Assembly (NCBI GenBank): GCA_039583875.1
Contig: CM077162.1
Location: 109,091,808-109,155,807, forward strand
Source of the DNA: Platanthera guangdongensis
Lineage: Eukaryota; Streptophyta; Magnoliopsida; Asparagales; Orchidaceae
Length of the DNA: 64,000 bases
Direction: 5' to 3'
Shown: positions 23,928-35,217 of the stretch, in pieces
How positions within the stretch are numbered: position 1 is the stretch's first letter
How the letters are laid out: the number at the start of each line of letters is the position of its first letter
Program-made: the position numbers and the translations under genes
The notes under the pieces: generated by a model
Database searches by the model: none
The model's input: only the letters and a program-made list of their open reading frames with translations
Told to the model about the DNA's origin: nothing

Positions 23928-26398
23928 TATGGATCTCTTTTTATCAGTTAATAAAAACTCAGTTTAATATTTCTATTAAAACCTTTCGCTCCGACAATGC
24001 TAAAGAGTATCTGAGTCATGCTTTTACCTCTTTTTGTGTGCAACATGACATTATTCATCAAACTAGCTGTGTTTACACCTCCCAACAAAATGGGGTGGCG
24101 GAACGCAAAAACCGTCACCTCCTCGATGTGGCTCGCACATTGATGACCCAAATGCATGTCCCTCGCTCTTATTGGGGCTATGTTGTTTTCCTTGCCTGCT
24201 ACCTCATCAATCGCCTTCCATCCACCATTCTCCATGGGAAAACACCATTCTCCATTCTGTATCCGGGCCAGGAGCCTTTTCCTCTCCCACTCCGAATCTT
24301 TGGATGCACTGCATTTGTGCATACCCCATCTGCCACCCGTGACAAGCTATCCCCTCGCTCCACCAAATGTGTCTTTCTGGGGTACTCCACCACTCAGAAA
24401 GGCTATTGTTGCTTTAACCCTATTCTTCGTCAGCAGTTCGTCTCTGCTGACGTTACCTTCTTCAAGAATGCTTCCTACTTCTCGGCTGAATCCTCCTCTC
24501 TTTTCCCCGCTTCCTCTCCTCTTTCCCCAGCTTCTGATTCTCCTGCTATTCCCTTCGTTCCCTCGTCTCCTACCGAGATATCCACCCCTCTGCCATCTCC
24601 GTCCCCTCCTCTTGCTCCACCTCTCTCTCCTACTTCTCCACCTCCGTCTCCATCCTCTCCGCCGCCGTCGCTCTCTTCTCTCGGGCCAGCTCTCTCTGCC
24701 ACGGATGCTCCGGATACCGAGGGGGCCGCCGACCTGGATCTCCCTGTGGCTCTTCGCAAAGGGGTGCGGACATGTACCCTACACCCCCTTGCTGCTATTG
24801 TTTCATATGATCGTCTTACCCCTTCTTGCAGGGCCTTTGTACTGGCTATCTCTGCCACTGCCACGCCTTGTTCCTATCAGGAGTCCCTTGCTATTCCCCA
24901 CTGGAAGCTGGCCATGGATGAGGAAATGGAGACCCTCACGGAGCGGGGTACATGAACTCTTGTTCCTCCCCCCTTCAGGACTAATGTTGTTGGATGTCGC
25001 TGGGTCTTTGTGGTCAAATTTGGCCCAGACGGCACTGTGGATCGGTATAAGGCTCGCCTTGTTGCTAAGGGCTTTACTCAGACCTATGGGGTTGATTACT
25101 TTAACACCTTCTCCCCCGTGGCTCGTCTCAGCACTATCCGGGTCCTTCTCTCTGTGGCGGTCAATAGGGATTGGCTGATTTTTCAGCTAGATGTCAAGAA
25201 TACCTTCCTTTATGGTGATCTTCACGAGGCCGTTTACATGCAGCAACCTCCTGGGTATGTTGCTCAGGGGGAGACACGAGTATGCCGGCTGCAGAAGGCA
25301 ATTTATGGCCTCAAGCAGAGCCCTCGAGCTTGGTTTGACAAGTTCAACGGCATCGTGGCGGCCGTTGGTTTTGCGCGAACCTCTGCTGATCACTCTCTAT
25401 TTATTCGCAAAACTCCTTCGGGGCTGGTTGTTCTTGCTGTGTACGACGATGATATTCTTCTCATTGGCGATGACCAGGAAGAGGTAGCCCTGACAAAGCG
25501 ACATCTTCGCCAACATTTGATCACGAAAGATATGGGCTCTCCAAAGTACTTTCTGGGGATCGAAATCTCTCGGAAGCCCGACTCCTTAGTTCTCTCTCAG
25601 CGTAAGTATGCCCTTGATCTTTTAAAAGAGGCAGGATTGACTGGAGCAAAACCTGCCCGATGCCCCATGGCAACTGGAGAAGACAAAACCTGGGCAGATG
25701 ATTCGCCTCCTCTTTCAGATAGTTCGCGGTACAGGCGTCTGGTTGGTAAGCTCATATATCTCACAGTGACCAGGCCCGACATTTCTTATGCTGTGGGCAA
25801 GGTGAGTCAATTCATGCAAGCACCTAGGGAGTGCCATCTACAGTCCGCCTTGCGGATCTTGGAGTATGTCAAAGCAGCGCCTGGGAAAGGATTACTTTTT
25901 CAGAAGAATGGTCATCTGAGGATTGAAGCATACTCAGATGCAAGTTATGCTGATGACAAAGGGGATCGCAAGTCAACCTCAGGTTTTTGCACCATTGTTG
26001 GGGGAAATCTGGTGAGCTGGAAGAGCAAGAAGCAGTCTGTTGTCTCCAAGTCCAGTGCAGAAGATGAGTATCGCAGTATGGCATCGACCACTTGTGAGTT
26101 AAAATGGCTGCGGGCTCTCATGCTAGATTTAGGAGAGGTCTACAACCATCCTCTACCTATGTTCTGTGATAACAAGGCCGCCATATACATCTCCAAAAAT
26201 CCGGTCTTCCATGAGAGAACAAAGCACATCGAGGTCGACTATCATTTCATTCGTGAAGATATTTTAAAGGAACAAATTTGCACTCCCTTTGTCACTTCTG
26301 ATAAAAAGCTGGCTGACATCTTCACCAAGCCAGTTTCAGCCTCGTTTCTTCATGTTTGTGACAAGCTGGACATGATCGATATATATGCTCCAGCTTGA
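23928..26398 (+). pseudogene. pol: Copia G: integrase second half, RT, RNase H
   Basis: This resumes at the TATGG duplication and continues integrase (IKTFRSDNAKEYLS, QQNGVAERKNRHLLD with the last catalytic residues, FLGYSTTQKGY), then a Ser/Pro-rich linker, RT ([37 protein letters not shown]) and RNase H ([42 protein letters not shown]), with a stop at 26396-26398 just before the polypurine tract. Two defects are visible. A TGA at 24953-24955 replaces the Trp expected in GTWTLV. The catalytic box reads VYDDDILL (25440-25463) instead of the usual YVDD. It is otherwise one open frame. Confidence 0.93.
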
Positions 26399-26405
26399 GG
26401 GGGAG
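26394..26405 (+). other. Copia G: polypurine tract
   Basis: TTGAGGGGGAG overlaps the pol stop codon and abuts the 3' LTR at 26406. It is the primer for plus-strand DNA synthesis. Confidence 0.85.
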
Positions 26406-26766
26406 TGTTGAAGTTGGTGACCGGGCGGTCTGGCGGTCTGTCTTCGCGGGTTGAAGACCGCGCGGTCTGGCGGTTTGTCTCAGCCGGCTTGGAGACCGGG
26501 CGGTCTGGCGGTCTACCCTGGCATCTCTCTTTCTCTCTGGTGGTAGCCGTGCAGTTAGCCCTTTTGTCTAACCGCGCGGCTTGTACGGTTTGTTTTGTAT
26601 AGTCCGCTTAGTCCTGTAAATTTTTAGTCCCACATCTCTTATTTGTATTCTCTCATCTCTCCTCCATTCTATATAAGGGAGGGCATACCTTTGTAATAGA
26701 TACCTTTTTCGGGAAATAAAGTTTCAGTTAAAACCATTTCGGTTTGTTTTTTGTTCGGTTCTTACA
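26406..26766 (+). repeat. Copia G: 3' LTR
   Basis: 361 bp, copy of 10953-11313 with 13 differences counted by eye. It carries the same GACCGGGCGGTC-type palindromes (26420-26520) and TATA box. Confidence 0.95.
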
Positions 26767-27136
26767 CTGCTGCTGCCGCCGCTACCCCTCGAAGGCTAAA
26801 GAAACGAAAGTGTGATGTTTTCTTTTGTATGGCCGGCCTACGCGCCATTGTTTTTGGCCATTTGTATGAAAGCCCTGTTAGGCCTTAAGGCCAACTCTGT
26901 CTTGTATGTGTTGTAAGACATTCCTATGAATATATAAAATATGGGGTTTTATATGTCGGACATTCAAGTGTGGAGTTCAAGTGTACTGTATAGGCTTTCG
27001 CTAGAATGCAATGGGTTAGGGTGCGCTGCGCTACTCTGGTGCCATACCGTGACTTCACCGCTTGTTTGTGGTATATGATGTGGGGCCCTGGCCGGACCTT
27101 CTAGTATATACGATATGAACGGATGGGGTTGTTACA
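26767..27136 (+). repeat. Gypsy B: 5' LTR, right segment
   Basis: The sequence after CTGCT matches 45085-45240 of the other LTR (GCCGCCGCTA...CCCTCGAAGG onward). It then continues about 216 bp further to GGGGTTGTTACA, a good inverted match to the LTR start TGTAACACCCC. That extra part is missing from the 3' LTR. Confidence 0.8.
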
Positions 27137-27396
27137 TTTTTGGTATCAGCTATCTTGGTCTTTCCCTCTCGACGTCGTGGTCGACTTCTTTTGTGGGGTG
27201 GCGAGCACGTGTCTGTGCAAACCAAATTAACACGATTGAACTCCTGAATGTCCATTACAGGAATGCAAATACATGTGTTTGGGAACCTGTGCGCTCCTAG
27301 TATTGCTTTTGTGCACTATGCTTGTTGCTTACTTGTGTATTTTTACGACGGTAGGCGACGAGTGCGACTGCGTGGCAGCAGGAACCGCAACACTCG
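27137..27396 (+). other. Gypsy B: primer binding site and leader
   Basis: TTGGTATCAGCT (27140-27151) follows the LTR end by a few bases and resembles the tRNA-Met site TGGTATCAGAGC with two bases lost. The rest of the segment is leader sequence without a recognisable gene. Confidence 0.65.
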
Positions 27397-28045
27397 ATGG
27401 AAAGCATGACAGCCACTATGGCACCAACATCACCTCCATCGTTAAAGACGGCTCGACTGATTGCTGATGTGGTTTTTGCAATGCTCAAGGCTTATCAGGA
27501 GGGACATGTTCAACCCACTGATCCGGTATTGCGTCCTATGCCGGGTAGTGAAATTGAGCAGTTAGCAAGGGGAAGTGCATCGGCTTGGTCGGTGAGTTTG
27601 TGCTTGAGCCAAGGCGAGGACACAGTTGAGGACTATTTTCATGCATTTGTTGCAATGAGACAACAAGCCGAGTTTGTGTTTGAAACCGAGGAGAAGAAGA
27701 TCAATCGGTTTTATGACATGCTACTTCAGGAACTTCGTTTCTTGTTGATGGGTCCGAAGTTATTGGTATTCCAACAATTGGTGGAGTCGGCTAGATTATT
27801 GGAGATGGACTTGACAAGAGCCCATCAAATGCCTGTGACCAGGAGAGTAAGAACTCCAATGGTTAGAAAGTCTGAGCCCCGCAAAAGGCAAAGAATCGAG
27901 AAGCGTACTTGTTATACTTGTGGCTGGGTAGGACACATTGCTCAAGACTGTTGGGATGGTGATCAATAACCAAAGAAGAGCTACAAGTGCTATTCGTGTG
28001 GTCAAGCAGGACATAAAGCCCGAGATTGCCGCGTAGGCTCTTAGC
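27397..28045 (+). pseudogene. gag: Gypsy B: gag, internally deleted
   Basis: The frame is open from the ATG at 27397. It shows a short N-terminus, then only the C-terminal part of the Gag core (GEDTVEDYFHAFVAMRQQAEF, LVESARLLEMDLTRA). The central WW and YFP-type motifs are absent, so a deletion near 27590 is likely. A basic stretch leads to two CCHC knuckles, CYTCGWVGHIAQDC and, after a TAA stop at 27967-27969, CYSCGQAGHKARDC. The frame closes again at 28039-28041. Confidence 0.8.
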
Positions 28046-28479
28046 GGGCAATGAATGCGACCGACATGTCGACTTGATGATGTACATAAGTAAATGGGCT
28101 ACTCCTGTAATGTGGAGTATGCATGTGTTGTGTGTACAGTAACCAGTTTGGAATGGCAGTTTTACTGTTGTGTTTGTGCTATATGATTACAATACATGTC
28201 TGTGGGGGATTATCGTGTTTGCCGGGTTAACTCGTTGATGTGTTCTTCTATGGGGATACTTTTGCTCATTAATATGAGAAGCGAGCGACATCTGGTTGAG
28301 CAGAATATAGGAGCGTCTTATGTGGAGACGGGAAAAGCAGTGGTGGAGTCCGCTGCATCCCAGACGCACTCCTATGTGTTACCAATGCGCGATAATTGTA
28401 TTGATTGCATTTTGGTTGCATACTGTGTATGTATCTTAGGTGTGCTATGTGCACCAAATGCTTTGCAATAATTCAAAAC
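28046..28479 (+). other. Gypsy B: non-coding gap between gag and protease
   Basis: 434 bp with no gag or protease homology that I recognise. It occupies the position of the candidate introns of A and F, but I cannot place convincing splice sites because both flanking coding parts are decayed. Confidence 0.5.
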
Positions 28480-31400
28480 ACGCTGACGCGAGCAATGTTT
28501 GATACAGATGCTTCGTCTTCATGTCTGTCTAAAGATTTCCCAGTGTGGTTTGGGTAGACATAGAGCGTCAGGGTGGTGTTGCCGACTGTTGTCTGATGCT
28601 TGCTAGTGCGGTTTGCGATGTGGCAGTATAATAAGGAAGTTGGGATTCTGTTTCATTGCATCTGTATGGCCCTACAGATATGTGTCCCAAGAATCTCCCT
28701 TGGCTACCACCATAGCGAGAGATTGACTTCACGCTAGAGCTGGGGCCAGGTGCAAAACCTGTGGCCCGCTCGCCATATCGCGTTGCGCCAAAGGAGATGG
28801 CGGACTTGAAAGTCCAACTGCAAGAATTGCTGGAGCAGGGTTATATATGCCCAAGCATGTCACCTTAGAGCGCCCCTGTGCTTTTTGTGAAAAAAAAAAG
28901 ATGGGAGCTTGAGGTTATGTATCGGTTACTGCGAACGGACAAAGCACACAGAGACGAATACATATCCGAATCCACGGATTGATGATGCGTTGTTCAATCA
29001 GCTAGTGGGATCGACCGTCTACTCCAAGTTGGACTTGAAATCTGGTTACAACCAGTTGAGAATCCGGGAAGGTGACATTCCCAAAAACGTATTTGGAATG
29101 TGTGATGGGCACTATCAGTTCACAGTGGCGCCGTTTGGACTGTGTAATGTGCCCTCGGTGTTTGTGGTCTTGATGCACCGTACATTCCGAGAGTACCTAT
29201 ATCTGTTCGTGATAGTGTTCATCGATGACATCCTGGTGTACTCGACGTCGAAGGTTGAATATGAGAACCACTTGCAGTTAGTATTGAATATATTGAGGCA
29301 GAGCAAGTTCTATGCCAAGTTCTCAAAGTACGAGTTTTTGCTATATTCGGTGACGTTTCTAGGATATATGGTGAGTGGAGCGGACATAGCAGTGGATCTT
29401 GCAAGGATAAGGGCCATAGAGGAGTCGTCATGGTTGTCTTCAGTGGCCGAGATCAGGAGCTTCCTTGGACTGGCGGGCTACTATCAAAGATTTGTTGAGA
29501 ATTTCTCGCAGATCGCTTTGCCGTTAACCACGCTGACGAGAAAAGATCAGAAGTTTGTCTGGACACCAGAGTGCGCACGAGCTATTGAAGAGATGAAGGT
29601 TCGGTTGACCACAGTGCCGATGTTGTCTTCACCATGTGGAACCGATGGATTTGTAATCTATAGTGATGCCTCAGGGAGCGGCTTAGGCTGCGTTCTTATG
29701 TAGAATGAAAAGGTGATTGCTTATGGCTCACGCCAGCTAAAGGTGCATGAGCGAAATTATCCCGTCCATGACTTAGAATTGGCGGCGATAAGTTTTTTGC
29801 ACTAAAGCTATTGCGACACTATCTTTATGAAGTGAAGGTGGAGATCTATACAGATCACAAGAGCCTAAAGTACCTATTGGAACAGAAGGACTTAAACATG
29901 CGACAAAGAAGGTGGTTGGAGTTCCTTGGGCACTACACTTTCGCGATTCACTATACTCTCGGGAAGGGAAACATCGTCGCGGATGCATTAAGTCGGAGAG
30001 CTTCGGTTAGAGCGACTTGGTTGCAGAGGCATGATGAACATCTCATCCAGGAGCTAGAAGCGTTAGAGATTTCTTGTGTTGTCAAGAATTCCACCGCCAA
30101 TGCATGTATGAACTGGACGGAGGTGCAATGTGACCTTGCAGACCGGATTCGACGAGCAACAGGGTTAGATGAAGATCTCTTCCGCTATGTTAAAAAGGGG
30201 GCAGAGGGCAAATTCTCCTGGAATGACGGTCTTTTGCGGAAAGAGGGCCATTTGTGCGTCCCGAATGTGGGTAAATTGCGGGAAGAACTGATGTATGAAG
30301 CGCATTATACAAAATATTTCATTCACCCCGAGAGCACGAAGATGTTCAATGATACGAAAAAGCTATTCAGGTGGTTAGGGCTAAAGAGAGTTGTGGCTCT
30401 CTATGTGGCCAAATGCCAAACATGTGCGATGGTCAAGGAGGAATGCCAAAAGTCGGGCGGTTATTTAACGTCGCTACCGATTCCAGAGTAGAAGTTTGAT
30501 GATATTTCCATGGATTTCGTGCACGGGTTGCCGAGATCTTAGCAAGGGAATGATTCCATCTGGGTGACTGTCGATCGATTAACGAAAGTAGCACATTTCC
30601 TTCCGAACAGGCGAGATGATTCAGTTGAAAGTTTGGCAAAACTATATGTTGACCAGATTGTGCGGCTTCACGGTGTTCCTCGGAGCATCGTAAGTGATCG
30701 AGATGGGCGGTCCATGTCAAATGATTGGAGGCTAGTTCACCAGCTGTTGGGCACGAAGTTGACATTAAGTACGGTCTTTCATCCCCAGACGGATGGCCAA
30801 ACTGAAAGGACCAACAGAACCATGGAGGACATGCTCAGCATGTGCGCCCTAGACTTCGGAAAGAGATGGGAAGATCATCTCTACATGGTGGAGTTCGCCT
30901 ACAATAACAGCTAACAGGCGAGCATCGGTATGGCACCATATGAGGCTCTGTATGGACAGAAGTGTCGTACGACTGTAGCTTGGGTAGAGGCGGGCGAAGC
31001 CAAAGTGTATAACAGAAATGAAGTCGATGAAGCGATTCAACGATTCATACTATTCGTGAACGGCTATTGATCGATCAAAATCGACAAGCCGGAACGTGGA
31101 GTTCGCGGTAAGCGACTGGGTATACTTGAAAATCAAACCTTTTAAAGGCGTCTCCAGGATTCGACGGTTGAAAACGTTGAGTCCAAGATAGCTTTGTCCG
31201 TTATAAGTGGCCGAGCGAGTTGGGGAAGCTGCATATCAGATAGCTCTATCGGCAGACTTGGGTGGCTTACACGATGTGTTTCCTATCTCTGTGCTACGTA
31301 AAGCTGTTAAGGATCCAGCCCAAGTGATCACGGATGATCAGGTGCCGGTGGAGTATGGGCTAACGACGAAAGTGAGACCCATTCGGATCGAGAATCGAGC

Positions 31401-31527
31401 GGAGAAATAGTTGCGGAACAAGACGGTCTGGATGGTGAAAGTCCGGTGGGACAACTATGGTCGTAAAGAGCTTACATGGGAGCGAGAGCAAACCATGCGA
31501 GCTGAATTTCCTGAACTGTTTGTGTAA
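28480..31527 (+). pseudogene. pol: Gypsy B: protease-RT-RNase H-integrase
   Basis: A decayed pol. The protease motif reads MFDTDASSS (about 28496-28520), with the essential Gly of DTG changed to Asp. RT follows: PYRVAPKEMADL, YSKLDLKSGYNQLRI, catalytic FIDD (about 29220-29231) and a [12 protein letters not shown] connection; RNase H with SDASGSGLGC and [12 protein letters not shown]; integrase with [36 protein letters not shown], and a chromodomain-like end (MVKVRWDNYGRKELTWERE), stopping at 31525-31527. Breaks include stops near 28868, 29701, 30489, 30540, 30912 and 31408, a frameshift in an A run near 28895, and shifts near 29795 and 31060. Confidence 0.88.
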
Positions 31528-31628
31528 GAGTTACGCAGTGTGTATCGACTTATATTGTGGAATGAAAATCATTCTGTTTGAGTTCCTTACTTAGTGCAAA
31601 TTTCGGGGATGAAATTTGTGTAAGGTGG
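31528..31628 (+). promoter_or_regulatory. Gypsy B: pre-LTR hairpin box, cut by E
   Basis: TTTCGGGGATGAAAT (about 31603-31617), as in C, is followed by GTGTAAGGTGG. Element E was inserted here. The rest of the polypurine tract (GGGGAGGG) is found after E at 43121-43132, directly before the 3' LTR. Confidence 0.75.
31624..31628. other. Target-site duplication of Athila-like E (left)
   Basis: GGTGG here against GGAGG at 43121-43125, one mismatch. The site is the polypurine tract of B. Confidence 0.75.
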
Positions 31629-31795
31629 TGATAATACGGTTTGCAGTCAATTTTATTAGGATATTTTCAGGGTTTTAAAGCAAATCATGTCTTGTAAAGT
31701 ACTTATTTTAATTCCCTTGTATATATTTTTGTCGCTAATGCATTTTTCTGCTTTTTGCAGGTTTTCACGGCTTTCAGCCGAATTTTGCTGTGATA

Positions 31796-32275
31796 CGCCC
31801 CAAGGTCACGCCCTACCAGGGCGTCTACCTAGGGCGTGTAACCCAGAGGAATGAAGCAATTGGTCCGAAACTGCATTCCGTGGAAACTTAGTGTACACGC
31901 CCTCTGTCACGCCCGTGTCACATCTGACACGGGCGTGTTCTAGAGGCGTGTCCCCAGGTTCTGAGGAATCGCCGCAGCGCGCTCGATTTTCCCGCTCCAC
32001 CGTCGCACCGAAAGTGTCACGCTTGACCCGGGCGTGACATATGGGCGTGTACTTCAGCAATTCCGCTCGTCACCTCCAGCATTCAATTTCAGCTCAACAA
32101 AGTCACACCGCAAAGAACACGCCCCAGGTACACGCCCTACCAGGGAGTGACTTGTTGGCGTGTACCTCAACTACTTCATCAGAATTAAATTCCAGCCCGA
32201 AAAAGTCGCGCCGAATGTGTCACGCCCCAGGGTCACGCCCGCCCCGGGCGTGACATGGGGGCGTGACCCGACCAG
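31796..32275 (+). repeat. Athila-like E: palindromic boxes in U3
   Basis: Repeated CACGCCC.../...GGGCGTG pairs. The best is a 13-bp perfect inverted repeat, CACGCCCGTGTCA (31908-31920) with TGACACGGGCGTG (31925-31937), spacer CATC. This includes GACACGGGCGTGT, 13 of the 14 bases of the box in B, C and F. The array stops about 10 bp before the TATA box. The counterpart is 41496-41985. Confidence 0.85.
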
Positions 32276-32281
32276 AAAAAT

Positions 32282-32292
32282 TCTATAAATAG
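32282..32292 (+). promoter_or_regulatory. Athila-like E: LTR TATA box
   Basis: TCTATAAATAG directly downstream of the palindrome array; the same in the other LTR at about 41998-42008. A likely core promoter for genomic RNA. Confidence 0.75.
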
Positions 32293-33411
32293 AGCCCAAC
32301 TCTAAGGGTTTAGGGACACCTTTTGCTTTGAGAGGGGAGGTTCTGTCCTTTGTATTTTGGAACTTTTTAAGCATGTCTCTTCATTTTTAGTTCGTAGCTC
32401 TAGCTTTATGCTTTTCCTGTATTAGCTCCTAGCTTCTTTCTGTAGTATGATGCTAATAATAGTGTAGTTTACTTTCCATGCACTTGTAATCTCTAGTTTT
32501 CAAGCTGTAAGATCTCTGTTACCATTAATAAAAGTGTTGTTTTCTTTTTTGTTTCTGCTCTGTTTTCATTATTCTTCTTCTACTCATCCCCCCTCTTCCA
32601 CCTCACCATGATTAACTAATCCTCCATGTACTCGATCTTGATGATCTGAGTTTCGAGTGATTAGGTTATGATGCTTTGAATCTTACCTTTTCTTTTTAGG
32701 GTTTAGCTTTGAATTACTCTTGATTTATCACGGGTTGGAGGTATATCATCGATATATACTCTCCACCTTTGCTTTCATTCTGGGCTAGCCGAGAGGCCGA
32801 AAGATTGAAATGAGCACTCAAGAGTAAAGGGAGTTGTTCGCACCCCTCGAGAGAGGCAGACGTTCAAATCTCCCGGATTGGAGTAAAATCCAATAGCGGG
32901 GTTCACCGCGTAAAGCGAGTTTTAGGCCTCCGATTTAGGCGAGAGTCGGTTGGACCTTCCTAAACTCAGTTAGGCACGACCTTCGAGAGAAGCGTGTCAA
33001 TATTTATGGAATCTCCACGGTCAAGGACCTTTATCCTAATTAGCTTAGGTTTGTTTATCGTATTTTTCTAACCACTCTTGCCGAGGTGATTTCTGATCGA
33101 GTGCATTTTCCCCTCATCGTTACTAAGCTTAAGTTTAATCGCTCTTTAAGCTATCTTTATCTTTTCATGCAAGTAGCTCTCTTTCATTGCAAGTAGTTCT
33201 CTTCCTTTAGTACGTTTAGCTTTCTTCTAAAAAACCTAATTTTTCCGTCGATAAAATAATAGATTTCGTGTGAGTAAGCTTACTCAACTATTCCCGGATT
33301 TCAATACGACTCTTGTGTCCCCTAGCTGCATTTCGATAGGTATACTTGCCTTGTTGAATTGTTAGTTTGGTTATTTTCTCCTTTCAGATATCTAAGAGAC
33401 AATCAAGTTTT

Positions 33412-33429
33412 TGGCGCCGTTGCCGGGGA
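33412..33429 (+). other. Athila-like E: primer binding site (tRNA-Asp)
   Basis: TGGCGCCGTTGCCGGGGA, six bases after the 5' LTR, is complementary to the 3' end of plant tRNA-Asp including the CCA. This is the primer used by Athila elements. Confidence 0.93.
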
Positions 33430-34032
33430 AGCAACGCTCGTTGATAAATTGAAAACACGAATATATTAATTTTATCACTTCTCTTTCTCACCCTCCTCCT
33501 TAAAATTTTTCCGCCTACTCACTTGAGTTAAATGGCTGGATTTTCTTCAAGCAAGTGTGCGTATTTTTAATTTTTCCACCTACTCACATGAGTTAATTGG
33601 CTGGATTTTATTCAAGCAAGTGTGCGTATTTTATTCTTTCCGCCTACTCACTTGAGTTAATTGTCAGGCTTTATTTCAGTAGAGTGTGTTTAATTGCTGT
33701 AGAGTGGGTATGTTTTAATTTTCTGTCGAGTGCGTGAGTGTAGCTTTTACTTTCCGCCTACTCACTCGGAGTTAAATGGCTGGATTTTAATTACCGCCTA
33801 CTTAATAGAAACCCACATCACAAATTTTTCTACACCACCTAACTCTCTCGAAAAGGGCAAAGTGGCTCTAAATGCCACTATCTTGTCTAGTACCTTGCGA
33901 ACCCTTCACCGGGTAGCCCTTGGGAAGTTCGGGAGTTAAAACATAAAAAATCTATTTCAAAAAAAAAAAAAAATTCGAACTTCATTAGCTCTTTTATTTT
34001 CTAGTCTTTCTTCTCCTCTCTTCTTCTAGTGT
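33430..34032 (+). repeat. Athila-like E: leader with ~65 bp tandem repeat
   Basis: Four imperfect copies of a unit CCGCCTACTCACTTGAGTTAA followed by (A/T)TGGCTGGATTT start near 33512, 33576, 33641 and 33757. The remainder, including an A run at 33959-33973, is untranslated leader. No gene is seen. Confidence 0.8.
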
Positions 34033-35214
34033 ATGACCCGCGGAAGTCCGTCGGTTACTTTGGACCTGGACCACGAAATTGAGCGTACTCTTCGGAGAAG
34101 ATCGCGATTTCAAGGCCCTACTACCCAAGTGCCGGTTGAGGATTCCGAGTCATTTTCTACCTTAAGAATGGCAGAACCCAACGTGGAGGAAGCCGTGCAA
34201 AGGCCTATGTCCTATTATGCACGACCGAATCTCGAGGGTACAGAATCTAGTATAGTTCGCCCTGCAATAAATAATAATAATTTCGAACTGAAGCCTAGCA
34301 TAATTCAAATGGTGCAGCAGTGTGTGCAATTTGACGGGCTCCAAGATGAAGACCCGAACGCACACATAGCCAGCTTTCTTGAGATTTGTGACTCCTTTAA
34401 GATAAATGGTGTCACAAATGATGCTATTAGGCTAAGATTATTTCTTTTCTCTCTTAGAATTAAGGTTAAGCAATGGCTGAACAACCTTCCTAAAAATAGC
34501 ATAACTACTTGGACGCAATTAACTGAAAAATTTTTGGCCAAGTATTTTCCGCCTGCTAAAACTGCAAAACTTAGGAATGACATTTCTGCCTTTGGACAAA
34601 TAGACTCTGAGACCCTTTAAGAAACCTGGGAAAGATTTAAAGAATTATTAAGATGATGTCCACATCACGCTCTGCCTGTATGGTTGCAGGTGCAGACGTT
34701 CTATAATGGGCTAAATCAAAGCACAAAGCAAATGATAGACGCAGCTTCTGGCGGTACTTTAAACCATAAGACACCGGAAGCAGCTCTTGAGCTGTTTGAG
34801 GACATGGCCATGAACAGTTACCAGTGGAATGTGCCTAGGTCCCGCCCAAACAAACCTGCAGGTCTCTTTGAAGTGGACAACGTCTCCCAACTCGCACTGC
34901 AAGTTGAAATATTAAGCAAAAAAATTACGGAGATGACTGCTGCCTCCGCCCCTCATGTATGGGAATCTACAACTCCTCCCGCCGAACATTTGGATTATGT
35001 AAATAATATGCCTAGAACTGCTTTTAATAATTTTTATGCTGCGAATTATCATCCTCCTGGTTTTAATTTTCCGAATAGTTATAATCCTGCGTTAAGAAAT
35101 CATCCGAATTTTTCAAAGAGCAATCCATCGAATGTTGTGCGCCCGCAACCGCAAAGTGATTTTTCTGCACCACCACCACCTCCTCAAAGTTTTCCAAAAC
35201 CTCCAAATTTGTAG
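34033..35214 (+). pseudogene. gag: Athila-like E: gag
   Basis: Starts at the ATG 34033 (MTRGSPSVTLDL). It shows an Athila-type Gag: INNNNFELKPSIIQMV, FDGLQDEDPNAHIASFLEICDSF, LFSLRIKVKQWLNNLP, TEKFLAKYFPPAKTAKLR, then FYNGLNQSTKQMIDAASGG and a Pro/Asn-rich tail. Stops at 34618-34620 and near 34652 fall inside a conserved ERFKELL...CPHH region, and a TAG at 35212-35214 separates it from the downstream open frame. All three pieces stay in one frame, so damage is limited to point changes. No zinc knuckle is seen, as is common in this lineage. Confidence 0.88.
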
Positions 35215-35217
35215 GAA

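Larger units (their letters stand above)
10953..26766 (+). mobile_element. Copia G: LTR retrotransposon, interrupted by F
   Basis: This is a plus-strand Ty1/copia element of about 5.16 kb once F is removed. It has 361-bp LTRs (10953-11313, 26406-26766; TGTTGAAG...TTCTTACA) and a perfect TSD CTGCT (10948-10952, 26767-26771). PBS, gag, protease, integrase, RT and RNase H are in the copia order, with a polypurine tract. Thirteen differences counted by eye between the LTRs (about 3.6%) suggest a moderate age. It sits in the LTR of B and is itself split in integrase by F. Confidence 0.95.
31629..33405 (+). repeat. Athila-like E: 5' LTR
   Basis: Bounded by TGATAATACGG and GAGACAATCA. A palindromic array (31796-32275) precedes a TATA box, followed by a long transcribed part with a Ser/Phe-coding-like but non-coding T-rich sequence. 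Confidence 0.93.

Noticed and set aside
23741..23930. Extended N-terminus of the copia G integrase frame.
   Set aside because: These codons are F LTR sequence that happens to be open; the true frame starts after the TSD at 23928.
24156..25178. Leu/Pro-rich 340-codon frame overlapping copia G.
   Set aside because: A shadow of the Ser/Pro-rich linker and RT in the correct frame.
28046..28479. A third gag/protease intron in B.
   Set aside because: No convincing splice pair joins the decayed flanks; kept as an unexplained non-coding gap.
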